A model generated the notes under the pieces. It was not told where the DNA came from, searched no databases, and saw only the letters and a program-made list of their open reading frames with translations. Position numbers and translations under genes: made by a program. 5,472 nucleotides of DNA from contig JABJOR010000124.1 of the NCBI GenBank assembly GCA_018664265.1, positions 1 to 5,472 on the forward strand, written 5' to 3'. Source of the DNA: Rhodospirillales bacterium. GTDB taxonomy: Bacteria > Pseudomonadota > Alphaproteobacteria > Rhodospirillales > Casp-alpha2. Of the stretch, positions 1-5,472 are shown one piece after another; positions within the stretch are counted from its first letter, which is position 1; each line of letters opens with the position of its first letter.

Positions 1-302
1 TGTCGGGTGGCGAACAGCAAATGTTGGCCGTCGCACGGGCGTTGGCACGTGACATCAAACTGTTGTTTCTTGATGAGCCATATGAGGGGTTGGCTCCTGT
101 CATCGTTCAAGAAATTGAGAAAATTTTGAAGCAGGTAAAAGAGCTTGGGATCACCACCATCATCGTCGAGCAAAACGCTGTTGCGGCCCTTAAATTGGCA
201 GACACAGCAATTATTGTCGATATGGGTCAGGTGGCTTTCAGGGGAACGGCGCAGGAAGTTCTTGAAAACGAAGAGCTGCGTCACGAGTATCTCGCAATTT
301 GA
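1..302 (+). CDS. ABC transporter ATP-binding protein, LivF-like (5'-truncated by window edge)
   Basis: This is the C-terminal end of a cytoplasmic ABC ATPase that would power an inner-membrane importer of branched-chain amino acids or related amides and organic acids. The reading frame is already open at base 3; the first two bases are the end of a probable Leu codon, giving the ABC signature LSGGEQQ. Walker B (LLFLDEP) lies at 60-80, with the Walker B Asp at 72-74 and the catalytic Glu at 75-77. It is followed by the GLAP D-loop region. The switch region reads IIVEQNA, with Gln where most ABC ATPases have His; this VEQN form is usual for LivF and separates it from LivG (VEHD). The C-terminal ADTAIIVDMGQV and the ending HEYLAI also fit LivF. 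About 99 residues are visible of roughly 235 expected, so Walker A and the start lie upstream. The substrate cannot be told from this fragment; a UrtE-type urea transporter ATPase is a less likely alternative. Confidence 0.9.
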   Translation, partial: SGGEQQMLAVARALARDIKLLFLDEPYEGLAPVIVQEIEKILKQVKELGITTIIVEQNAVAALKLADTAIIVDMGQVAFRGTAQEVLENEELRHEYLAI

Positions 303-332
303 TCTGTCGGGCGAATAAATAGTAATCAAATT
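296..332. repeat. 8-bp inverted repeat over the LivF stop codon
   Basis: AATTTGAT at 296-303 is perfectly complementary to ATCAAATT at 325-332, with a 21-base spacer. The left arm includes the stop codon of the ABC ATPase gene. The stem is AT-rich and no T-run follows it, so it is a poor intrinsic terminator. It could be a binding site for a dimeric regulator ahead of the stress-protein gene, or chance. Confidence 0.3.
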
Positions 333-346
333 TATGGAATTTTCGG

Positions 347-354
347 TTAAGGGA
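347..354 (+). promoter_or_regulatory. Ribosome-binding site of the universal stress protein gene
   Basis: TTAAGGGA contains a partial Shine-Dalgarno core (AAGG). Its end lies 11 bases before the ATG at 366, which is longer than the usual spacing. The same 8-mer occurs at exactly the same distance from the response-regulator start at 1301, which supports both start choices. Confidence 0.5.
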
Positions 355-365
355 ATAATACGGTT

Positions 366-1205
366 ATGAAGGATATACTTGTTCACCTGGATGACAGCGA
401 AGCGTGCACACATCGCATTCGTACCGCCATTTCTCTGGCCGGAAAGCATGATGCGCATGTGGCTGGTGTGGCGTTAATGATCAAATCCACAATTGCTGAT
501 TACATCAGCGAAGCCCTTCCCGCCGGCTTTCATGAAGCCCAACGCGAAGCGGTTGAAACATCAGCGAAGAAAGCCATTGACCGATTTGTCGAGGCTGCTG
601 AAGAAGCAGGTATCAGCTACTCAACAGACACCATTCATAAATCTGCGGCTAAAATTCCAAACGCATTGGCTTTTCATGCCCGCCATACTGATATCACTAT
701 TCTTGGTCAGGTAGACCACAAACGCAGTGGGAAAAACTTCAATACAGCCCTCATGGAAGCAGCCCTTTTCGAATCCGGGCGCCCAGTATATCTGGTTCCC
801 TATGTGGGCAAGAAGATCCAGCCTGTAAAAACCGCTGTTATTGCCTGGGATGGAAGTGCAAAGGCGGCTCGCTCCGTCAATGATGCTATTCCTCTCCTGC
901 AAGACCGGGAAGAGATTATCATTCTGGTTATCAATGCTGATGAGCGCAAAGGGGCACATGGCAAAAAACCGGGTTCTGATATTGCAGCCCATCTCGCACA
1001 TTATAATGTTAATGCCAAAGTTGAACGGATGACCGTAACCGATATTGATATCGATCGGGCAATTTTAAACTTCCTGGCTGACTCAGGGGCCGACCTGTTG
1101 GTGATGGGTGCCTATGGGCACTCACGCCTGCGTGAGAAGGCCTTTGGTGGTGTTACGAATAACATTTTAAAAGAAATGACGACCCCGGTATTAATGTCCA
1201 ATTAA
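366..1205 (+). CDS. Universal stress protein, tandem UspA domains
   Basis: A 279-residue soluble protein made of two UspA folds in one chain. Domain 1 spans about residues 1-147 and begins MKDILVHLDDSE. Domain 2 spans about 154-279 and begins TAVIAWDGS, with Asp162 at the usual nucleotide-contact position after the first beta strand. Near the C-terminus, VMGAYGHSRLREKAFGG gives the G-x2-G-x9-G motif (Gly248, Gly251, Gly261) that binds ATP in this family. The Ser/Thr normally following the last Gly is replaced by Gly262, a variant common in proteobacterial tandem Usps. The corresponding stretch of domain 1 (ILGQVDHKRSGKNF) lacks the glycines, so only domain 2 is likely to bind nucleotide. Proteins of this family accumulate under starvation or stress; their molecular roles vary and cannot be read from sequence. 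The gene lies 63 bases after the ABC ATPase gene and 95 bases before the two-component cassette, all on one strand, so co-transcription is possible but unproven. Confidence 0.92.
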   Translation: MKDILVHLDDSEACTHRIRTAISLAGKHDAHVAGVALMIKSTIADYISEALPAGFHEAQREAVETSAKKAIDRFVEAAEEAGISYSTDTIHKSAAKIPNALAFHARHTDITILGQVDHKRSGKNFNTALMEAALFESGRPVYLVPYVGKKIQPVKTAVIAWDGSAKAARSVNDAIPLLQDREEIIILVINADERKGAHGKKPGSDIAAHLAHYNVNAKVERMTVTDIDIDRAILNFLADSGADLLVMGAYGHSRLREKAFGGVTNNILKEMTTPVLMSN

Positions 1206-1274
1206 GTCATCTTCACCTGGAGCTAACGACAAAACCTTTTCATGTGGGCTAATTTCCCCGTATAAGAGGATGAC
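1206..1274 (+). other. Possible long-range RNA stem between stress-protein and regulator genes
   Basis: GTCATCTTC at 1206-1214, directly after the stress-protein stop codon, can pair with GAGGATGAC at 1266-1274: nine pairs, one of them G-U. The enclosed loop of about 51 bases contains a small possible hairpin (GGG at 1246-1248 with CCC at 1256-1258). No T-run follows, so it is not a standard terminator. It might be a processing or attenuation structure, or chance. Confidence 0.25.
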
Positions 1275-1281
1275 GTTTGCT

Positions 1282-1289
1282 TTAAGGGA
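1282..1289 (+). promoter_or_regulatory. Ribosome-binding site of the response regulator gene
   Basis: TTAAGGGA ends 11 bases before the ATG at 1301. The sequence and spacing are identical to the site before the stress-protein gene. The Shine-Dalgarno match is AAGG; the spacing is on the long side. Confidence 0.5.
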
Positions 1290-1300
1290 TAGAATTTTAA

Positions 1301-1705
1301 ATGGGTTATTCGGTGTTAGTGGCAGAGGACGAGCCTAATATTGTCCTGTCATTACAATTCATTATGAAAAAAGCGGGGCTCCAGGTCAGAATTGCAGAAG
1401 ACGGCGATCAGGCGATCCTGGAAATCGAAAAAGATAGGCCGAACGCAATATTGCTGGATATCATGTTGCCAAAGCGTGACGGGTTTTCAGTTTGCGAAGT
1501 CATCAAAAGCAACCCGGAATGGTCCGCCATCAAGGTAATTATGCTCACCGCCAAGGGCCGCGAGGAAGACAAGCAGCGTGCATTGGGACTGGGTGCAGAT
1601 GATTACATTACAAAGCCCTTCTCCACTCGAGAACTGGTCGACAGAGTAATAGAGTTAATCCAAGAGGGTGAAAGTGCCAACGATCCAGGAACTGCTCCAA
1701 AATAA
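1301..1705 (+). CDS. Single-domain (CheY-like) response regulator
   Basis: A 134-residue cytoplasmic receiver domain that accepts a phosphoryl group from a histidine kinase, most likely the SLC5-type kinase encoded downstream. The acidic pocket is Glu9-Asp10 (VLVAEDEPNI), the phosphoacceptor is Asp53 (ILLDIMLPKRDG), the switch Thr is Thr83 (MLTAKG), and the conserved Lys is Lys105 (YITKPF). All the residues needed for phosphorylation are present. After the last receiver helix (ELVDRVIELIQ) only a short polar tail, ESANDPGTAPK, remains. There is therefore no winged-helix, LuxR-type or enzymatic output domain. The sequence resembles the receiver half of OmpR/PhoB-type regulators more than chemotaxis CheY. 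The stop codon is followed after 27 bases by the small membrane protein gene, indicating an operon. Output must come from protein-protein contact or phosphotransfer to another protein; the partner is not visible here. Confidence 0.93.
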   Translation: MGYSVLVAEDEPNIVLSLQFIMKKAGLQVRIAEDGDQAILEIEKDRPNAILLDIMLPKRDGFSVCEVIKSNPEWSAIKVIMLTAKGREEDKQRALGLGADDYITKPFSTRELVDRVIELIQEGESANDPGTAPK

Positions 1706-1732
1706 CTCTTTGGAAAATGAAACAATAGGCGC

Positions 1733-1987
1733 ATGAAACGTACCGGTAGAAAAAAAGAATGGGCGGTCGCATTGTTTTGCGCTAGCATATTGTTTTTGTT
1801 CCCACCAATATTATCGACCTACGACAAACAGGCTTTCGTTTTTGGTATGCCCGTTTCGTATGTTGTTTTATACGGGTTATGGGGGCTTATTATCGTTGCC
1901 ATTGCCTATGGAGCCAGACGAAATATCAAAAACAAAGATCATACGAATATCGACACTGCATTGAAATCTGATCACGGTGAATTCTGA
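1733..1987 (+). CDS. Small two-helix membrane protein, resembling DUF3311-type symporter partner
   Basis: An 84-residue protein with a basic N-terminus (MKRTGRKKEW), a first hydrophobic helix at about 11-28, a short polar turn (STYDKQAFVFGMP), a second helix at about 41-61, and a positively charged, polar tail. The PP(I/L)L...FG(M/I)P...LWG pattern between and within the helices resembles the small DUF3311/YhdT-like proteins often encoded just before sodium/solute symporters. That assignment is from memory of the pattern and is tentative. The positive-inside rule suggests both ends face the cytoplasm. Its stop codon overlaps the start of the sensor kinase by one base (TGATG), so the two are probably translationally coupled and may work together. 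The ATG at 1733 has only a weak AGG three bases upstream. An in-frame stop at 1718-1720 leaves no room for an earlier start, so translation may depend on the preceding gene. A role as accessory subunit or stabiliser of the SLC5 sensor is inference. Confidence 0.8.
   Translation: MKRTGRKKEWAVALFCASILFLFPPILSTYDKQAFVFGMPVSYVVLYGLWGLIIVAIAYGARRNIKNKDHTNIDTALKSDHGEF
1976..1980 (+). promoter_or_regulatory. Ribosome-binding site of the sensor kinase gene
   Basis: GGTGA lies six bases before the ATG at 1987, inside the end of the small membrane protein gene. Together with the TGATG stop/start overlap it fixes the kinase start and suggests coupled translation. Confidence 0.55.
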
Positions 1988-4725
1988 TGCACGGTGGTCT
2001 GGTTGTTGGAGTATCATTCGCCTATCTAGGGTTATTGTTTGCCATTGCCTACTATGGTGAAAAACGAGCTGCAGAAGGCCGAAGCTTAACCAACAATCCC
2101 TATATTTATACTTTATCCATCGCTGTTTATTGCACGTCCTGGACTTTTTATGGAAGCGTTGGCCTTGCCGCGAAATCAGGATTGGATTATCTTCCAATAT
2201 ACTTGGGCCCAACCTTAGTATTTATCCTCTGGTCATTTGTTCTGGTAAAAATCATCCGGATTTGCAAAGTGCACCGAATCACCTCGATCGCAGATTTCAT
2301 TTCATCGCGTTATGGAAAGAACTTCGCACTTGGCTCTCTTGTGACAATCATCGCCGTGATTGGGACAACTCCTTATATCTCATTGCAGCTCAAATCTATC
2401 GCGACAAGCTTTAACCTGCTCGTAGAATTTCAAAATGCTGGTGTTCCAGCGTATGGAGCGCCTTTTGGCATAGATACAACTCTGCTCGTCGCTATTGTCC
2501 TGGCTTTGTTCGCAATTCTTTTCGGTACGCGCCATATTGAAGCTAGCGAGCACCACGAAGGCCTTGTCGCAGCTATTGCTTTTGAATCGTTGATCAAATT
2601 ATTTGCATTCCTGGCTGTTGGCTTGTTCGTAACATTCAGTGTCTTCGATGGCTTTGGGGATTTGTTCTTTAAGGCACAAGCCCATGGCCTGAGCCACTTA
2701 TTTACAGTTAGCGAAGATAACGATTACAGCCAATGGGTAACCATGACCCTGCTAAGTATGGCTGCGATCCTATTCCTTCCAAGGCAATTTTATATAACAG
2801 CCGTTGAAAACAGGGACGAATCACAGCTTAGAACTGCTGCCTGGCTATTCCCGTTGTATCTTCTGGTTATAAACATATTTGTTTTGCCAATTGCCATTGG
2901 GGGCAAGACAGCCTTCGCTGGAATGTCCAGTGATGCGGATATGTATGTGCTGTCGGTACCGATTTATTTTGATCAGGGCAAACTAGCTCTATTTGCCTTT
3001 ATCGGAGGCCTCTCGGCTGCGACATCCATGGTTATTGTGGCCTCTATCGCGCTTTCAACAATGGTTTGCAACAATCTGGTCATGCCTTTGTTGTTGCGCT
3101 GGAAGTGGGTTGATGTCACGGAAGGTGGTGATCTGTCAGCTCTCCTGCTAACAATTCGTCGCGCCAGTATTTTAATTATTCTGTTGCTCGGGTATGGATA
3201 TTTTCGCATCGCCAGCGAGTCCTATTCGTTGGTGACCATTGGCCTTGTCTCGTTCACGGCTGCCGCCCAGTTTGCCCCGGCCATTATTGGCGGTATTTTC
3301 TGGAAAGGCGGCTCAAGCAAAGGAGCCTTAACCGGACTATCCCTTGGTTTTCTAATCTGGACCTATACTTTATTGCTACCCTCTTTTGCTCAATCAGGGT
3401 GGCTGCCCATCAACTTTATCAGCGAAGGGTTATTTGGAATTAGCTTCTTGAAACCCTATGCATTGTTTGGCCTGAACGGCTTTGACAGCCTTTCTCACGC
3501 CCTGTTCTGGAGCATGGTTGCAAACATCGGAGGATACGTCGTTGTTTCCATGTGGAGGGAATTAAGCCCTATAGATCGAATTCAAGGGCAACTTTTTGTT
3601 GATGTGTTCGACAATGCGTTGGACCAAACAGAACGTCGCAATTGGCAAGGCACAGTTACTATTACAGCGCTCCAGGAACTTATTGGCCGTTTTGTCGGCC
3701 CTGGCCGCGCAGAAACAAACTTCAAAGCATTCGCAAAAACAAATAACAGCTCATTAAAGGGTGATGATATTGCCGACAGGCAAATACTCAATCATGCAGA
3801 AAGTTTGCTTTCCGGGGCTATTGGCTCAGCAACAGCCAGGGTCATCATTGGCTCTATGATAAAGGGTAAAAACGTAAGCTTTAATGAAGTGTTCCAAATG
3901 CTGGATGAAACCACCCAAGTTATCGAATATAGCCGCATGCTTGAAGTCAAATCCACTGAACTGGAAGAAACGTCATTGAAGTTGCAACAGGCGAACAAGC
4001 GACTACAGGAGTTTGATGCTCTAAAAGATGAATTTCTGACAACAATTTCCCATGAACTGCGTACGCCGTTGACATCCATTCGGGCATTCAGTGAAATTTT
4101 GCAAGAAGGCACGCAAGTCAGCACAGAAGAACGGCAAAATTTTCTTAACATCATAACAAAAGAAAGCGAACGTCTGACACGCCTGATCGATCAAATTCTT
4201 GACCTGGCCAAAATGGAAGCTGGGCGCATGGATTGGGTGATCACGTCCTTGAACCCGACCTCCGCCGTCAAAGATGCCATTGCAATCATGGACGGGCTTA
4301 TTCAGGAAAACAATATCAGCTTGAGCCTTGATATCGACAAGGACCTTCCGAATGTACAGGCAGACCGTGATAAATTGGTACAGGTCATCATCAATATTGT
4401 TTCAAACGCCATAAAATTTTGTGCAAATCCCGGCGGCATCATTCAGGTGAGTGCACATAAACAAGAAAATGCTTTGTTGGTAAGCATAACGGATAATGGA
4501 CGTGGAATTCTGCCGGAACATCAGGATTATATTTTTGAAAAATTTCACCAGGCCCAGGAAAATTCAAAAAAAATGGCTGCCGGGACAGGCCTTGGATTGG
4601 CAATTTGCCAGCAGATTATTACATTTTTTGGCGGCATTATCTGGGCAGACAATGCGAAGAACGGTGGTGCCTGTATTTCATTCAGTATCCCATTTGCCCC
4701 TCAAGAAGATAGCGCCGATTTATAG
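1987..4725 (+). CDS. SLC5/SSS transporter-STAC-histidine kinase fusion sensor
   Basis: A 912-residue inner-membrane sensor kinase of the CbrA/CrbS architecture. Residues 1-523 form a sodium/solute symporter fold with about 13 hydrophobic helices; the first starts at residue 3 and the last ends near Trp523. GGLSAATSMVIVAS (340-353) lies in the helix that carries sodium-site Ser/Thr residues in SSS transporters, so ion binding may be retained (inference). Residues about 553-625 match a STAC domain, with ITALQELIGRFVGPGRAE at 559-576 and AESLLSGAIGSATAR at 604-618. A coiled coil (about 640-680) leads to the kinase core. The H box is SHELRTPL with phosphorylated His689; the N box has Asn807; G1 is DNGRGI (836-841); the F box has Phe850 and Phe853; G2 is GTGLGL (866-871). 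All catalytic motifs are intact. No PAS domain separates STAC from the dimerisation helices, unlike CbrA and CrbS, and no receiver is fused. The gene is last in a three-gene cassette with its likely receiver. The ligand is unknown; an amino acid or short carboxylate is plausible from relatives. Confidence 0.94.
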   Translation: MHGGLVVGVSFAYLGLLFAIAYYGEKRAAEGRSLTNNPYIYTLSIAVYCTSWTFYGSVGLAAKSGLDYLPIYLGPTLVFILWSFVLVKIIRICKVHRITSIADFISSRYGKNFALGSLVTIIAVIGTTPYISLQLKSIATSFNLLVEFQNAGVPAYGAPFGIDTTLLVAIVLALFAILFGTRHIEASEHHEGLVAAIAFESLIKLFAFLAVGLFVTFSVFDGFGDLFFKAQAHGLSHLFTVSEDNDYSQWVTMTLLSMAAILFLPRQFYITAVENRDESQLRTAAWLFPLYLLVINIFVLPIAIGGKTAFAGMSSDADMYVLSVPIYFDQGKLALFAFIGGLSAATSMVIVASIALSTMVCNNLVMPLLLRWKWVDVTEGGDLSALLLTIRRASILIILLLGYGYFRIASESYSLVTIGLVSFTAAAQFAPAIIGGIFWKGGSSKGALTGLSLGFLIWTYTLLLPSFAQSGWLPINFISEGLFGISFLKPYALFGLNGFDSLSHALFWSMVANIGGYVVVSMWRELSPIDRIQGQLFVDVFDNALDQTERRNWQGTVTITALQELIGRFVGPGRAETNFKAFAKTNNSSLKGDDIADRQILNHAESLLSGAIGSATARVIIGSMIKGKNVSFNEVFQMLDETTQVIEYSRMLEVKSTELEETSLKLQQANKRLQEFDALKDEFLTTISHELRTPLTSIRAFSEILQEGTQVSTEERQNFLNIITKESERLTRLIDQILDLAKMEAGRMDWVITSLNPTSAVKDAIAIMDGLIQENNISLSLDIDKDLPNVQADRDKLVQVIINIVSNAIKFCANPGGIIQVSAHKQENALLVSITDNGRGILPEHQDYIFEKFHQAQENSKKMAAGTGLGLAICQQIITFFGGIIWADNAKNGGACISFSIPFAPQEDSADL

Positions 4726-5439
4726 GGACTCTATAAGTCCTAGAATTGCTGGTGCCTGACTATAAGCATAAACACCACCAATAATTATGGAAGCAACACC
4801 GACAACGGCCTGCAAACTTCGGTTCAGCCCAGTTAAAACCCGCCCAGTCAGAGCCAATGGTAAAGCAACAACTGAAGTAATCATGACCATTCCTGCAATA
4901 GACCCTGCTCCGAAAAGCAAGACAAAGCCCATTCCTTGTATCCATTGACCGGGTGTAGCCAAGGCTATCAACGCAGCAGATCCAGCCATACCATGCATAA
5001 TGCCGACAAACAGGCTACGGCGGACACCGCCTGGAGCATGATCGTGCTGATGACGGTTCTTATCGTGTTCTGCAACCTCGCCAGCGTGATCATGGGCATG
5101 AAAGTGAACTTTTTTATCAGCGTGGCGATGAACATGGAAATGTACCTGCTGTTGTATCAGCCGCCAAATGACCATAGAGCCCAGAAAAATCAACATCAGT
5201 CCGACGAAAAACTCTATACTTGCCCCCAGCTCCTCCGGGATTTCTCCCCGCAACATGACCACACAGCCAGCAAATGCCGACAGCGCCAAAGCGTGACCGA
5301 TGCCCCAGAACAAACCATGTCGCAAGAACCGTGAAAAGCGGCTTTGCCCCGCTGTAATCGAGGCAACGGCGGCGATATGATCGGCTTCCATGGCGTGCTG
5401 TACGCCTAAAAGAAAACCCATGGCTAATATAGATAGCAT
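4720..5439 (-). CDS. NicO/NiCoT-like nickel/cobalt permease with His-rich loop
   Basis: A 239-residue inner-membrane protein of the nickel/cobalt transporter superfamily (NiCoT, RcnA and UreH-like branches). The first helix carries the family signature HX4DH as GVQHAMEADHIAAV (His15, Asp20, His21), the metal-selecting motif of NiCoT permeases. A second helix has GIGHALAL (His49). After three N-terminal helices comes a loop at about 96-140 with 12 histidines between residues 100 and 134, many as HxH or HDH pairs, likely to bind or buffer metal. The C-terminal half begins GIMHGMAGSAALIALA (146-161), typical of the UreH-like branch, and has about three more helices. The length matches that branch and is shorter than classic eight-helix NiCoTs. 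Direction is uncertain: NiCoTs import, RcnA exports. No urease, hydrogenase or cobalamin genes are in view to settle it. Its TAA overlaps the kinase gene end by 6 bases, tail to tail. Confidence 0.88.
   Translation of the reverse strand: MLSILAMGFLLGVQHAMEADHIAAVASITAGQSRFSRFLRHGLFWGIGHALALSAFAGCVVMLRGEIPEELGASIEFFVGLMLIFLGSMVIWRLIQQQVHFHVHRHADKKVHFHAHDHAGEVAEHDKNRHQHDHAPGGVRRSLFVGIMHGMAGSAALIALATPGQWIQGMGFVLLFGAGSIAGMVMITSVVALPLALTGRVLTGLNRSLQAVVGVASIIIGGVYAYSQAPAILGLIESL
4723..4742. terminator. Small hairpin at the convergent gene ends (weak terminator candidate)
   Basis: GGACT at 4726-4730 pairs with AGTCC at 4736-4740 around a five-base loop (CTATA). Two further pairs (TA at 4723-4724 with TA at 4741-4742) are possible if one G is bulged. 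It sits directly at the kinase stop codon and within the last codons of the opposing gene, a location suited to a bidirectional terminator. No clear T-run follows on either strand, so intrinsic termination would be weak. Confidence 0.3.
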
Positions 5440-5446
5440 ATTTGAA

Positions 5447-5450
5447 CCTT
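5447..5450 (-). promoter_or_regulatory. Ribosome-binding site of the nickel/cobalt permease gene
   Basis: On the minus strand AAGG lies seven bases before the ATG at 5439-5437, within the sequence ATAAGGTTCAAAT. The good spacing supports this start, which also places the HX4DH motif in the first helix as expected. Only 22 bases remain beyond it in the window, so the promoter and any metal-responsive operator cannot be seen. Confidence 0.6.
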
Positions 5451-5472
5451 ATTCCCCATATCTAGCTGCGAA

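Noticed and set aside
303..365. Sigma-70 promoter before the stress-protein gene
   Set aside because: The gap is AT-rich, but I found no -35/-10 pair with acceptable spacing that I could defend.
493..714. Second plus-strand frame inside the stress-protein gene
   Set aside because: An out-of-frame shadow of the UspA coding sequence without its own ribosome-binding site or domain.
621..1001. Open frame of 126 codons on the minus strand
   Set aside because: It lies wholly opposite the well-supported universal stress protein gene, has no recognisable domain and no convincing ribosome-binding site.
1717..1728. Tiny ORF (ATG AAA CAA TAG) ahead of the small membrane protein
   Set aside because: Three codons with no ribosome-binding site; chance is the simplest explanation.
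3792..4154. Open frame of 120 codons on the minus strand
   Set aside because: It is antisense to the STAC and H-box region of the sensor kinase; its Ser/Arg-rich product reflects the opposite strand of conserved coding sequence.
5039..5145. Repetitive-looking CAT/ATG-rich stretch, considered as a DNA repeat array
   Set aside because: The pattern comes from clustered His codons in the permease loop; unit length and spacing are irregular.
4936..5334. Open frame of 132 codons on the plus strand
   Set aside because: It is antisense to the nickel/cobalt permease; the composition looks like the complement of its His-rich loop and helices, with no domain seen.

Overview
The window looks like chromosomal DNA from a Gram-negative proteobacterium. 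The base composition is moderate (not GC-rich, by eye). The genes are closely packed, and the protein families (LivF-type ABC ATPase, tandem UspA, SLC5-STAC histidine kinase, HX4DH nickel/cobalt permease) suggest an alphaproteobacterium, perhaps marine. That placement is inference; there is no rRNA or other taxonomic marker here. No mobile element, CRISPR array, tRNA or rRNA was seen. All non-coding gaps are under 100 bases.

Layout. (1) Bases 1-302 (+) hold the C-terminal part of an ABC transporter ATPase of the LivF branched-chain amino acid/amide type; its start lies upstream. (2) Bases 366-1205 (+) encode a tandem universal stress protein whose second half keeps a nucleotide-binding glycine motif. 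(3) Bases 1301-4725 (+) form a compact three-gene cassette: a stand-alone receiver-domain response regulator; an 84-residue, two-helix membrane protein resembling the small DUF3311-type partners of sodium/solute symporters; and a 912-residue sensor made of a 13-helix SLC5/SSS transporter fused through a STAC domain and a coiled coil to a histidine kinase core. The last two genes overlap by one base (TGATG). (4) Bases 4720-5439 (-) encode a NicO/NiCoT-like nickel/cobalt permease with a histidine-rich cytoplasmic or periplasmic loop. It converges on the kinase gene, and the two coding regions overlap by 6 bases.

How they fit together. The main point of interest is the cassette at 1301-4725. SLC5-STAC kinases such as CbrA and CrbS of gammaproteobacteria control carbon-source use, and CbrA's SLC5 domain transports histidine. 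Here the kinase has no visible PAS domain, its partner regulator has no DNA-binding domain, and a small symporter-subunit-like protein is co-encoded with the sensor. A plausible model is that a small organic solute is sensed, and perhaps carried, by the membrane part. The phosphoryl group would then go to a receiver that acts by protein contact or passes it on. The ABC ATPase and stress protein upstream point the same way (uptake and metabolic state), but a shared transcript is not shown. The nickel/cobalt gene appears unrelated in function.
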